From IMG/VR virus record IMGVR_UViG_3300025687_004399, positions 1 through 26,198 of that record: a stretch of 26,198 nucleotides of DNA. The stretch is one strand, 5' to 3'. This DNA is from a virus. Under the pieces are notes generated by a model. It saw only the letters and a list, made by a program, of their open reading frames with translations. It had not been told where the DNA came from and searched no databases. This document shows, piece after piece, positions 1-7,974 of this stretch (the first letter of the stretch is position 1; every line of letters starts with the position of its first letter). Both the position numbers and the translations under genes were made by a program.

Positions 1-958
1 CTGTCATCTTCAGCGATAATCGCGGAAAGTTAAGCGGGAGGATGCCTATATCACCGCTGCCAGGCGAAACAGTAAGCACATCGTATGCGTATGTATAGAT
101 CGTGTCCGCTTGCCGCTTGTAATCCGTGGCCTTGTGCGCGTCTGTGAAATTGTTTGTCTCGCTTCCCTCGTACTGCTCCGCCTTAAATTTCCACGCGTGG
201 CGGAACAGGGTTGAGGCTGGCATCGCATATCCGCCGCGATAGCTTGCGCTTGCGTCAGTCGTAGCATCGCTCGAGTCCGTCACAGGCACGAGGCTGTCAG
301 TCGATTCCTCATAAAAGTGCAGTTCGCCGCCAGAGGCTATACTCTGGTGGACAAGCCCGAAGGCCTCGCCGCCAGTCCGCGTGTCAACCTCAACAGGCCA
401 TAAGGCAAGCGAAGCGCACAGCGCCTCCGAGCCTGGTGTGCTTGCGTTGGCCGTGTAGTCGCCGTACACAACCGGAAAGTATCGCCCGCTGTCAGCCTGC
501 GTGTTCGGGATGCTCAGGAAATCCCACGGCTGATTCGGCTCGATGTCAAGCTGTACCTCGGCGGCAGTCCAGCTGATCCCGCGCAAGCGGCCTGTGTAGA
601 TCTGCGTGGATTGCGTAAAGTTGCCGTTCAGGCTGCTGTAAATTCGCACCTCGTGATTCACGAAAACGCCCGCTGCCGTGTCGCGCTCAGACAGCATATC
701 GGACACCAGCTCGCCGTCGATCTTCACATTGGCAAGCGTGACCGATACATTGCTCGTCTTGCTTGTGCATTTCGCCAAGTCGATACTCTCGCGAATCGAG
801 CTGATGCTCGTAACGATCGGAAAGGCGATCGTCCCGCCGGTGGTATGGATTGATGTGTCCGCAAATTCGATATAGTCGCTGCCCGTCCCGTAGTACAGGC
901 GCACCCTCCAGTTGTCCTGAATGTTGCCCATGCGCTGGGCATCGCGGATCGTTCTCAC
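1..958 (-). CDS. Tail hub/tip-like protein, N-terminal part (gene continues at 26198)
   Basis: Reading starts at a GTG at 958 that overlaps the tape-measure stop (GTGA, 4 bp) and stays open for 319 codons to base 1. One leftover base at position 1 joins two leftover bases at 26198 to make a glycine codon, and the frame continues to a stop at 25267, giving 629 aa. The N-terminal part begins MRTIRDAQRMGNIQDNWRVR and is rich in beta-strand-like segments. It includes a motif like VVYGDY (near residue 175) that I associate with tail-associated proteins. The position directly after the tape measure is where siphophages usually encode distal tail and hub proteins, so a role at the tail tip in host attachment or DNA delivery is inferred from context. 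No enzymatic motif was recognised. Confidence 0.8.
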   Translation of the reverse strand, partial: MRTIRDAQRMGNIQDNWRVRLYYGTGSDYIEFADTSIHTTGGTIAFPIVTSISSIRESIDLAKCTSKTSNVSVTLANVKIDGELVSDMLSERDTAAGVFVNHEVRIYSSLNGNFTQSTQIYTGRLRGISWTAAEVQLDIEPNQPWDFLSIPNTQADSGRYFPVVYGDYTANASTPGSEALCASLALWPVEVDTRTGGEAFGLVHQSIASGGELHFYEESTDSLVPVTDSSDATTDASASYRGGYAMPASTLFRHAWKFKAEQYEGSETNNFTDAHKATDYKRQADTIYTYAYDVLTVSPGSGDIGILPLNFPRLSLKMT

Positions 959-2682
959 GCCAGATTCCTCCGCAGCCTGTGCGCCAGCCTGTCAGCCAGT
1001 TCGGCAACCGTGCCCTGCTCGACAATGCCAGCCTGCAGGTTGATCGTCACGCCACCGCCGCGCGGGCCTTCCAGATTCGGTGAACTGGTCGGCGTGATCT
1101 GCACCCTTTCGCGCCCGCCGGGATTGTCACCGACCATAATCATCTGAGGCCCGCTCGTCACGAAGTCGCCACCGCGGGCAAACTTCTGCGCCTCGATCTG
1201 TGCGACATTTGCGAGGCCCATCGTGACCGTCGCAAGCATTGCCGGGATCGTCCACGGCGGGCCGGGCGGGTTGTTCAGTGCCTTGTTTGCGGCGCTGTAT
1301 GTGTTGATGATCGCCTCACCTTGTGCCAGCCGCTTCGTGAGTGCCGCGTTCCCGCCTGCAACTTTGTTTAGCTGGGCGAAGCTCCCGAGCAGGGCTCCCG
1401 TACCGCTCACGATCGCATCTCGCTTTTTCGCCAGCAGTGCAGTCGCCTCAGCTTGTTTTTTCGTCTCGTCCGTGACCAGCCCTAAAGCCTCAGCCGCTTC
1501 TGGGTACAGTCGGATAAACTCGGCGATATGCTCTTGTTCTTGCTCCATTTGGCCAAGGCGCAAGAATGTCGCCATTTCATACTCTTCCCATGCCGAGAGC
1601 AGCTCGTCTGGCGGAAGTGGTATTTCCGAAAGCGGGCCGGGCTTTACCTTGTTCGTCTCTTCATTCATTGACGCGATCAGGGCCGTGAGAGAAGCGACGC
1701 GATCTTCGGCCATCTGAAATGCAATATCGTCCCGCAGTGACTCGCGGAACTCTTCAAAGGTCAGCCGGGCGACATGGAACGCAAGTAGGTCTTCTTGCGA
1801 CGGCGCAGGCGGCCCCACGAACGTATCAGCCGCAGCCCGCATTTTTTTGATCTCGTTCGCGGTGTCGATCGCCTGCTGGTCAAGCTCTTTCATCGAGGTT
1901 GTGACTCCGGCGAGCCTTGCGATCAAGTGATCACCTGCCGCGTCCGCGATTACCATCGCGTCACCGAGGATATTGATCGGATTGTCAGCCCATCTGCCAA
2001 GAACAGACGGCACCTCGGCAAGATTCACAAGCAGATCGGTCAACCCCGCACCGATCGGCTCCAGCATATCACCCCACGCGTTACTGATCTGCTCGAGTTT
2101 ACCGGCCTGCGTTTGCGCCACCGCCTCAGCTGCGCCACCAGCCTTCTTGATGAGCGCCTCGAGAACGGATGTGAACCGCTCCATTGATCCAGCTGCGCCC
2201 GTGACCTCAATACCGTATCGGCTCAGCGCATTAGTGGAGCTGCCAAATGATTTGCCGACAAGCTCAGCCGCGTTCACCAAGTCCATCTCTTGAAGCGTCG
2301 CGAAGTCTTGCGTCACCTTGATGAGCTTCTTGATCTGCTCTTCATCCCGCGTGTAGGCCGCGAGCCGCGCCATTGCGCTGATAGTGACCTCGTCGCCGAA
2401 GGTGGTAACTTTTTGAAGTTCGCTCGCATAATTCCGCAGCGCCTTTGTGCTGCCCCGGAAAGCAGCCGAGAGCCTGGCCTCTGCCTGCTCTTGAACCTTT
2501 GCAAGCTCAATGGATTTTTTCATCCCGGCTAAGATCGCGTTCGCGCCAAAGTACGCCGCGCCAGCTGCCGCCGCCTGCTTGGCAAGCGAGCCGAGTCCGC
2601 GTGACACACCACCCAGCTTTTGCGCTGCCTGATCCGCGCCAGTGACGCCGACCTGAATCTGGTATTTACTTGTTGTGGCCAT
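955..2682 (-). CDS. Tail tape measure protein (575 aa)
   Basis: This is a long, alanine- and helix-rich protein lying downstream of the major tail protein and the frameshifted tail chaperone pair, the standard place for a tape measure. The N-terminus (MATTSKYQIQVGVTGADQAA) is followed by an Ala/Gly-rich hydrophobic segment around residues 32-52, then long helical stretches. The last ~80 residues are Gly-rich with a GGDFVTSGP-type segment, common at tape-measure C-termini. In the family it sets tail length during assembly and is ejected with the DNA. At roughly 0.15 nm per residue it would suggest a tail near 85 nm, a rough inference. The ATG follows an AGAGG ribosome site and overlaps the end of the chaperone T frame by 17 bp. 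It ends in a GTGA overlap with the hub-like gene. Confidence 0.93.
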   Translation of the reverse strand: MATTSKYQIQVGVTGADQAAQKLGGVSRGLGSLAKQAAAAGAAYFGANAILAGMKKSIELAKVQEQAEARLSAAFRGSTKALRNYASELQKVTTFGDEVTISAMARLAAYTRDEEQIKKLIKVTQDFATLQEMDLVNAAELVGKSFGSSTNALSRYGIEVTGAAGSMERFTSVLEALIKKAGGAAEAVAQTQAGKLEQISNAWGDMLEPIGAGLTDLLVNLAEVPSVLGRWADNPINILGDAMVIADAAGDHLIARLAGVTTSMKELDQQAIDTANEIKKMRAAADTFVGPPAPSQEDLLAFHVARLTFEEFRESLRDDIAFQMAEDRVASLTALIASMNEETNKVKPGPLSEIPLPPDELLSAWEEYEMATFLRLGQMEQEQEHIAEFIRLYPEAAEALGLVTDETKKQAEATALLAKKRDAIVSGTGALLGSFAQLNKVAGGNAALTKRLAQGEAIINTYSAANKALNNPPGPPWTIPAMLATVTMGLANVAQIEAQKFARGGDFVTSGPQMIMVGDNPGGRERVQITPTSSPNLEGPRGGGVTINLQAGIVEQGTVAELADRLAHRLRRNLA

Positions 2683-3085
2683 TTCGACCTCTCATGTGAT
2701 TCATCGCTGCGGCCTCTTCGTTTTCGATCACGATCACAGCCTCGGCGAATGCGTTCGACATCTCATCCAGCGTGTGCGCTGCTGGCGTGTGCGTTGCCCG
2801 GATCAGCCTAAAATCTTTCATCCATCGCAGCGGGTCAGGATGGAGGAACCAGTGAGCAGACGCGAAAAAAGGAAGCTGCGTGAACAGCGCGTGCCCAAGC
2901 GGCCAGCCATTCGACGCAGCTTCCGATTCAATCCGCTCAACCTCTGCCCACACTTCGCGTTCATCGTATTCGATCACCTTTCCAAGTGTCGGGCTTTGCG
3001 CGTGCCATCTGCCTGCCGCTGGCCATTCGGTATCGGGCACCCCGCACACGCCACACCATACCGACAGCAGCAGGCAGATTCTCAG
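2666..3085 (-). CDS. Tail assembly chaperone T extension, expressed as a -1 frameshift fusion (GT)
   Basis: This frame has no good start of its own. The only candidate is a GTG at 3049 inside a predicted RNA hairpin, without a convincing ribosome site. It is exactly in the -1 frame relative to the upstream G ORF (3082-3354) through the slippery heptamer GGGAAAC at 3085-3091. The fusion product would run from 3354 to 2666: 90 residues of G followed by 139 residues of T, 229 aa in all. In siphophages such as lambda, G and GT act together as chaperones that load the tape measure during tail assembly, and the gene order here (major tail, G, GT, tape measure) matches. The T part is moderately acidic, with many Trp and Glu residues. 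Its end overlaps the tape measure start by 17 bp. Confidence 0.85.
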   Translation of the reverse strand: MRICLLLSVWCGVCGVPDTEWPAAGRWHAQSPTLGKVIEYDEREVWAEVERIESEAASNGWPLGHALFTQLPFFASAHWFLHPDPLRWMKDFRLIRATHTPAAHTLDEMSNAFAEAVIVIENEEAAAMNHMRGRNGHNK

Positions 3086-3091
3086 TTTCCC
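3007..3091 (-). promoter_or_regulatory. Programmed -1 ribosomal frameshift signal: slippery heptamer plus stem-loop
   Basis: On the minus strand the last sense codons of the G gene are GGA AAC followed by TGA, and the preceding base is G. This gives the heptamer G GGA AAC (3091-3085), which fits X XXY YYZ in phase. After a 5-nt spacer (TGAGA, 3084-3080) comes ATCTGCCTGCTGCTG (3079-3065). It pairs with CAGCGGCAGGCAGAT (3021-3007) over 15 positions including one G-U pair. Stacked directly inside is TCGGTAT (3064-3058) pairing with ATACCGA (3033-3027). Slip site, spacer length and strong stem are the three usual parts of a -1 frameshift signal, and the -1 frame is the one that stays open. Confidence 0.9.
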
Positions 3092-3354
3092 GGAATCCCT
3101 CCGATGTACACATGCGCCAGGTGCTCAAGCAGGAACGACTGCTGGAAGATAGGCAAGGCTGTAAAGGTCGCGTCATCGCCCAGCCCGCTAATCTGCTCGA
3201 CGAACTCCTGCACCTTCACGAGCACCTCGTCGTCATACTCGCCGCCACGATACAGGCACCGGACGAGAGCGGCCAGCTTCATCACCTCTTTCCGAGTAGC
3301 TTCCCGCACATCAAAGGAACCGTCAAAGTTCTCAAGCTTCGGAGTAAACTCCAT
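3082..3354 (-). CDS. Tail assembly chaperone G (90 aa)
   Basis: This short helical protein lies between the major tail protein and the tape measure and has a good ribosome site (GAGGTGACAG then ATG). It begins MEFTPKLENFDGSFDVREAT, which resembles other tail chaperone N-termini in being a compact acidic/hydrophobic domain. I assign the role mainly from gene order and from the frameshift signal formed by its last two codons. Most ribosomes should stop at the TGA at 3084-3082 and make this form. A minority should slip to make the 229-residue GT fusion. Both forms are expected to act in the cytoplasm during tail assembly and to be absent from the mature virion. Confidence 0.85.
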   Translation of the reverse strand: MEFTPKLENFDGSFDVREATRKEVMKLAALVRCLYRGGEYDDEVLVKVQEFVEQISGLGDDATFTALPIFQQSFLLEHLAHVYIGGIPGN

Positions 3355-3364
3355 CTGTCACCTC

Positions 3365-4390
3365 TTATGCGTTCGAGCCGACAACAACCGTGATTGCGTC
3401 AGCCGAGCCATCAAAAGCACACCGGAAGGGCAGGTCACGGAACACGCCAGCATCCTGCCCAAAGTTGTAGTTGGCCGAATCAAACACGCAATTTGCCGTG
3501 ATCGATAACTCGTTCGTGGCATCTCCGCCGTTGAATGTCAGGTCGAGCCGTTTGTCAGCCGAGCCTGCTGTCGGGTTCGCGAGCGCATAGTCAATCAGGT
3601 TTGCCGTGTTAGCATCGTACTTCACGCTGATCGAACCTGTGGCAACATATCCCTTGCCGCCAGCTGCGCCGACCGTGCAGCCCTCAGCGTGCCCGGTCAC
3701 GTTCGCTCCCCAGAATGTCGCGCCGTTGTCGAGCGAAAGGCTGAAATTATTGGTCACAATATCACTCAAGGCGATCTGCTTGGTCGTAAACCAGTTCGTC
3801 GAAAAGTACGCCGTCCCTGCTGAAGTCCAGTCACCCGGCGTGAAGGTCGAGGTCGTGCCGAGCACCCGCCCGCTAATGAAGGTAGCGCTGAAGCTGGCGC
3901 GGCCACCGTTCGAGCCTGCGTCCCATGTGATCTCAAGGGTCTTCAGGAACGCGCTGGTCAGCTGCTTTCCTTCGCCGCTGATCGGGTCGTGCAGGGCCAG
4001 TGTGAAAAAGGTCTGATTGGCAGGGTCGCCGATTACGCTGGTGGACGAATCCCAAGCGTAGGTGTCCTCGCTCGAGTCTGTGCTCTTGTTCTGGAAGACG
4101 CCCTCAAGCAGCAGCTCAAGCACGGGTGTCGTTAGGATGCCTGACACGGTCACGGTCGTGATCGCGCCAGCTGTGGTCTTGTAGATGTCGCCTACGCTCA
4201 TGACTGCGCTTCCGTCGATGCGCGGAGTCTCGTCCGTCACGACGGCTGTGGCTGTGTCCAGCGTGGGCGGCTCGGTGATGTGCAGCTCCTGAAAGCTCGA
4301 CTGTGTTGTGATCGCCGTGCCGAATGTAGTCTCTTGGGCAATCGCGCACCTGAATTGGGTCTTGCTGTAGACAGCTGTTGAAATTGCCAT
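3365..4390 (-). CDS. Major tail (tube) protein (341 aa)
   Basis: This Thr/Ser/Gly-rich protein has the strong beta character expected of tail tube subunits. It opens with MAISTAVYSKTQFRCAIAQE and continues with TTFGTAITT, a common opening for major tail proteins in siphophages. It has one of the strongest ribosome sites in the window, AGGAGG five bases before the ATG, in keeping with high expression. It lies between the tail terminator-like gene (4400-4855) and the chaperone pair, the canonical place for the tube protein. At 341 residues it is longer than a minimal ~200-residue tube protein, so it may carry an extra surface domain near the C-terminus. Subunits should stack as hexamers around the tape measure. 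Confidence 0.88.
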   Translation of the reverse strand: MAISTAVYSKTQFRCAIAQETTFGTAITTQSSFQELHITEPPTLDTATAVVTDETPRIDGSAVMSVGDIYKTTAGAITTVTVSGILTTPVLELLLEGVFQNKSTDSSEDTYAWDSSTSVIGDPANQTFFTLALHDPISGEGKQLTSAFLKTLEITWDAGSNGGRASFSATFISGRVLGTTSTFTPGDWTSAGTAYFSTNWFTTKQIALSDIVTNNFSLSLDNGATFWGANVTGHAEGCTVGAAGGKGYVATGSISVKYDANTANLIDYALANPTAGSADKRLDLTFNGGDATNELSITANCVFDSANYNFGQDAGVFRDLPFRCAFDGSADAITVVVGSNA

Positions 4391-4399
4391 TGCGGCCTC

Positions 4400-4855
4400 C
4401 TACTCGATGATGTGTGTCACGGCGCAGCTCCACTCGAAGGCCACTCGCGCCAGCCCGTTCTCGTTATCTTCATCGGTCTCAGCGCTGTAATCGGTCGCGC
4501 CAATCTGTCCATCGTGCCAGCGGTATCCCTTAGCTGGCGTGTAGTCTTTGTTTTGCCGGAGCAGCTCAAACAGCCGCTCCATGAAGTTCGCCCGCTCGGT
4601 CAGGGCTTTCTTTCCGCTGGCTGCGCCGACCTTCACGATATAGGCAAAGTCGATCGTGTATCTGCGCGTTGTCGCGCCAGCGGCCTCTTCAACCAGCTCC
4701 TCACGGAAGTGTGACAGCTCAAGCCAGCTTGCGCCCTTCGGCGGGTCCGCGTCAAAGAGCCTTAGGGTTGTGTGACCGCGAAACTCAGACGACAGAATAT
4801 CTGTCAGCGGGTCGATCACATGAGTGCTTGCGATATTCGAGAATGTGATCGCCAT
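4400..4855 (-). CDS. Tail terminator/completion-like protein (151 aa)
   Basis: This small protein (MAITFSNIASTHVIDPLTDI) is encoded just before the major tail protein. Its length and position match tail terminator or tail completion proteins, which cap the tail tube and join it to the head. No diagnostic motif was recognised, so the role is inferred from gene order. The ATG overlaps the stop of the previous gene by one base (TGATG), which indicates translational coupling. It ends ten bases before the major tail protein start, and the ribosome site for that gene lies in the gap. Confidence 0.65.
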   Translation of the reverse strand: MAITFSNIASTHVIDPLTDILSSEFRGHTTLRLFDADPPKGASWLELSHFREELVEEAAGATTRRYTIDFAYIVKVGAASGKKALTERANFMERLFELLRQNKDYTPAKGYRWHDGQIGATDYSAETDEDNENGLARVAFEWSCAVTHIIE

Positions 4856-5844
4856 CAGATGCGCCTCAAGCTAATCGTGCGCCGGCCGGTTCCGGCTTCC
4901 GGCTTCCCGCCCCTGACCTCTACTTCCCACTCATCAGCGGCAACATACACGCCCGCCGTGAATCGTGCGTACATCCCCTGCCCGATGTTCTGATATTGGC
5001 AGTTGATCACTTCAGAATCAACTACCTGCGTAGTTTTCAGACCATCAGACCCAGCCACATAAGCCGAGTACGTAACGGTCGAAGTGCTGCCCTTCGTAAT
5101 CGTGCCGCCTGTCTCGATCACCACCTTAATCGCGTCGAAGGACACGGTCGGCATCCCCTCTACATCCGCAATCGTGCCGGTCGTGGTAGCGTCCATGCTG
5201 ACAGCGTTCACGATGCCCTTGCCTGCTGCCGTGCTGGTCTCGTTCCAAAGCGGAATCCGCCCATCACGCACCATGTCAAGCAGGCCAGGCTCGTTCGGAT
5301 TGCCGGGGTTGTAGACCATGCCGCGAAGCTGGGCACCGCGCTCCATGTCGTGCGGCTGGATCAGGTACGAACAGGCGAGCGTGGCTGTGGCGCGAATGAT
5401 ACTATCATCGTACTCTCGCAGGCTCTCGGACTGTGCGCCTGTGCCTGTGCGCTTGATGATCGGCTTTGAGACATACGATCTCACGAAGTCGCTTGCGTGT
5501 GCCACAGCCTCGGTCTTGACATCGCTCCACTTGCGCCCAGCCTCAAGCCTGTGCGTGGTCGCCGGGTCGTTCGTTGAGTACAGGTACACGACGTCCGCGT
5601 CTGAGTCGTAGTACCAGTCACCGTCGACGCGCACATCCGGCTGACTTGCCTCAGCATCGCCCAAGTCTTCACCGTCCCGGTACAGCTTCGTGACGTGCCC
5701 GCAGTCGTAGCACGCATAGACCTTCGCCACGCTTGTGACCGCCCAGCCGCCCAGCTCGCGCTTCACATCATAGGAGTCGATCACAGGCTCGACGGCCTGC
5801 AAGTCGGTCGTGATGTTGCAGTAGCTCTCAAAATATGAACTCAT
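4855..5844 (-). CDS. Putative head-tail connector/structural protein (329 aa)
   Basis: I do not recognise a specific family. The protein has a mixed N-terminal half with a Cys-x-x-Cys pair (YACYDCGHV, around residues 43-51) and many acidic and aromatic residues. A helical middle follows, and then a Thr/Val-rich beta C-terminal part. It lies between the capsid genes and the tail terminator, where head completion or connector proteins are usually encoded. The helical middle (VAHASDFVRSYVSKP onward) could be a connector domain of the HK97 gp6 type, but that is a guess. Its ATG has a GGAG ribosome site and overlaps the stop of the small membrane protein gene in an ATGA. Confidence 0.55.
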   Translation of the reverse strand: MSSYFESYCNITTDLQAVEPVIDSYDVKRELGGWAVTSVAKVYACYDCGHVTKLYRDGEDLGDAEASQPDVRVDGDWYYDSDADVVYLYSTNDPATTHRLEAGRKWSDVKTEAVAHASDFVRSYVSKPIIKRTGTGAQSESLREYDDSIIRATATLACSYLIQPHDMERGAQLRGMVYNPGNPNEPGLLDMVRDGRIPLWNETSTAAGKGIVNAVSMDATTTGTIADVEGMPTVSFDAIKVVIETGGTITKGSTSTVTYSAYVAGSDGLKTTQVVDSEVINCQYQNIGQGMYARFTAGVYVAADEWEVEVRGGKPEAGTGRRTISLRRI

Positions 5845-6038
5845 CGGAGACTCCAGAAAATGAAGTTGCCAGCGAAGGCGCCGACCACGCCAGCAGCCAG
5901 CCCGGCGAAAAGGTACACGATCACACCCACCGACCAGTCGCCCGTCAGAATCTGGCGCAGGCTCTTGACCTCGTCATTCAAGGCGGCCAGCTCACGCCTA
6001 AGCCGCCGGTTCTGCTCGTGTAAGTGCTCGAGTGTCAT
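5841..6038 (-). CDS. Small coiled-coil membrane protein (65 aa)
   Basis: The first ~32 residues (MTLEHLHEQNRRLRRELAAL and on) have a heptad pattern typical of a short coiled coil. They are followed by one strongly hydrophobic segment (GVIVYLFAGLAAGVVGAFAG, about 37-56), which is a single membrane span. This points to a small inner-membrane protein with a cytoplasmic coiled coil, or the reverse topology. It follows the two secreted proteins (8280 to 6046), so all three belong to one cassette directed to the membrane or beyond it. It could be a holin-like, superinfection-exclusion or anchoring protein; the sequence does not decide. Its ribosome site is TGAGG five bases before the ATG. Confidence 0.7.
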   Translation of the reverse strand: MTLEHLHEQNRRLRRELAALNDEVKSLRQILTGDWSVGVIVYLFAGLAAGVVGAFAGNFIFWSLR

Positions 6039-6045
6039 GCTGGCC

Positions 6046-7965
6046 TCACCTGACTCTCACCACTTTTAGCGTGTCCTGCGCCTGCGCTTCCCATGTCCCG
6101 CTGCCGTTCGGGTGCGTTCCATTCAGCCAGATGTCAATGTTCATCGCGTCTGCCGCTCCGTCGCGGGTCAGCAGGTAGTCAAGCTCGACGCCCGTAATCC
6201 CGAGCGCTCGGCAAGTCGTCAGCGCGTCCATAGGACTCTCGAATCCTGGGTTGTTGGAAGCGATCACAGGATCAGTCGAAGTCGGCGAGTAGCCAATTCC
6301 AATGAAGCCTTCAGGCGTTGCGGCGGAATAAGTCAGGCCACCAGTGCCACCGAACTTGTACTCGTATGTATCAGTCGTCGTGAAATTGGTGGCCTTGAAC
6401 CAGTTCGTCGAGTCGGCAGCATCAACCACGTCTATATCAGTGTATCCGCTCGAACTGATTAGCCTGTAAACAGTCCCGCCGCCCCAATAGTTGCTTTGGA
6501 TCGTGGCCGAGTCATAGACCTGATTGTCGTCCCATGAATTCCAATCAGTGGTACTCACCGCACTGCCATAAGTGCCAAGAATCAGGTTGTCCTGGAATGT
6601 GATACCATCGCACGGCGTGTCATCTACTTGGCTGCTCATGTCGAGAACGCCCCACGAGGCGTCATCAAAGATAAACGTATTCTGGTAGATCGCTCCGTCA
6701 TTTGCGGAGCGCAAGCTGAAAACCATCGTCCTATTGGCTGTCGAAGGCAAGTCGATGGCAGTCAAGTCATACAGGTTGTCATAAATATGAAAGGTTCCGG
6801 TCTTTACGACAGTCAGCATGATTGTTGTGACGCCCTCAGCTATCTTAGTCGTTGGCCGGAAAATGTTGTCATAAACACGAATGTTCTCTGCTGCGGTCGC
6901 GTCTGAAATATCAGCACTTCCATCAAGGCCAAGCACGAGCATATGCGGGCTACAGCACATCTCGCCCCAGCTCGCGCCACCAGCACCGAGGAACGTGTTC
7001 CCTGTGACGTGTGCATAGTTCGTCCTGACCTGGCACTGCGTGGTGATATTCTCACCCTGGAATGTGTTGCCGGAAATGACCGCACTCGCGCCTTCAGCTC
7101 CACCATGTGCGACGTCATCTCCATTCATGCCGACATAGAGCTTCACATCGGTGAACGTGCAACCAGAAACCGTGATGTCTTGCGCAATACCGGATGGTGT
7201 CTCGATCTGAAGCCCTGCGTATAACATCACGGAGTCGGTCTGGAATGTGCAGTTAGTGACCGTGATGTTGCCGCCATATTCGATCTGCACCGAGTGGTAA
7301 TAACCATTCTCGAATGTGCAGCCGTCAATCTCAACCTCGCCGCTTTGTGCGCCGGTGGACTTGCTATAGTACAGCCACGCCGTGCCACCACGGAAGGTTG
7401 AGTTAATCAGACGGACTGGAATGTCATGCGCGATCTGGAGGCCATAGTTAGTGTGACCCGGGTAGTTTACTTGATTTCCATCAAGGTCTTCATATTGGAA
7501 GGTTGACTCCTCGATGCGGATCGAATCCGTGTCCGACCTGGTGGCACTGAGCGAAGGGTTGCCACTTGTCACGCCGCGCAGCTTTTGCGTGATCCCTGAA
7601 ACAAGCATATAGCCAGACCCGCGCAGCTCCACGCCTGCACAGTTGTTCATAATCATCGTGCCGTTTCGCAGCACGAAGTCATTCACGTAGTCTGCGTCGA
7701 TCACATGGTCGCTTGGGCCTGTCAAGTTGTATGTGCCGGTGTAGCCTCCGAAGTCGATCGTCAGGTTTGCCAGTGAGCCGGGAGTCGCTCCAACCGTCAT
7801 TGAGTCGGTGTAGCTTGCGATACACAGCAGTGTATCTCCTGTCGAGGCTGCGGAAATAGCGCCCTTGAGGCTCAAATGATCAGCCCCAGCATGGCCGAAG
7901 GTCAGGACTGTTGCCTGCGCCGTGCCGAAGGCCAGCAAGCAATAGATCAGAATGGTTCTCAACAT
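6046..7965 (-). CDS. Secreted right-handed parallel beta-helix protein (639 aa)
   Basis: The N-terminus (MLRTILIYCLLAFGTAQA) is a clear Sec-type signal peptide with an A-Q-A cleavage site near residue 18. About 500 residues of repeated short coils follow, with turns such as ITVTNCTF, EIDGCTF, IRIEESTF and VSGCTF, the pattern of a pectate-lyase-like parallel beta-helix. The last ~70 residues form a separate domain ending in LNGTHPNGSGTWEAQAQDTL. That domain and the signal peptide recur in the next gene upstream (7975-8280). Beta-helices in phages usually bind or cut polysaccharides, but those are tail spikes without signal peptides, and this gene lies in the capsid region. Hand-counted GC is 40-52% in several places, below the ~60% of its neighbours, which suggests acquisition. 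The ribosome site is AGGAG seven bases before the ATG. Confidence 0.85.
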   Translation of the reverse strand: MLRTILIYCLLAFGTAQATVLTFGHAGADHLSLKGAISAASTGDTLLCIASYTDSMTVGATPGSLANLTIDFGGYTGTYNLTGPSDHVIDADYVNDFVLRNGTMIMNNCAGVELRGSGYMLVSGITQKLRGVTSGNPSLSATRSDTDSIRIEESTFQYEDLDGNQVNYPGHTNYGLQIAHDIPVRLINSTFRGGTAWLYYSKSTGAQSGEVEIDGCTFENGYYHSVQIEYGGNITVTNCTFQTDSVMLYAGLQIETPSGIAQDITVSGCTFTDVKLYVGMNGDDVAHGGAEGASAVISGNTFQGENITTQCQVRTNYAHVTGNTFLGAGGASWGEMCCSPHMLVLGLDGSADISDATAAENIRVYDNIFRPTTKIAEGVTTIMLTVVKTGTFHIYDNLYDLTAIDLPSTANRTMVFSLRSANDGAIYQNTFIFDDASWGVLDMSSQVDDTPCDGITFQDNLILGTYGSAVSTTDWNSWDDNQVYDSATIQSNYWGGGTVYRLISSSGYTDIDVVDAADSTNWFKATNFTTTDTYEYKFGGTGGLTYSAATPEGFIGIGYSPTSTDPVIASNNPGFESPMDALTTCRALGITGVELDYLLTRDGAADAMNIDIWLNGTHPNGSGTWEAQAQDTLKVVRVR

Positions 7966-7974
7966 GGTGGACTC

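Noticed and set aside
3049-3051. GTG as an independent start of the second tail chaperone ORF
   Set aside because: It lies in the loop region of the frameshift hairpin without a good ribosome site, and the -1 frame reads in from the slippery site.
2675-3508. 277-residue open frame on the plus strand
   Set aside because: It lies opposite the chaperone pair and major tail genes, has no plausible ribosome site or domain, and is Arg/Ser/Cys-rich as expected for an antisense shadow of GC-rich coding DNA.
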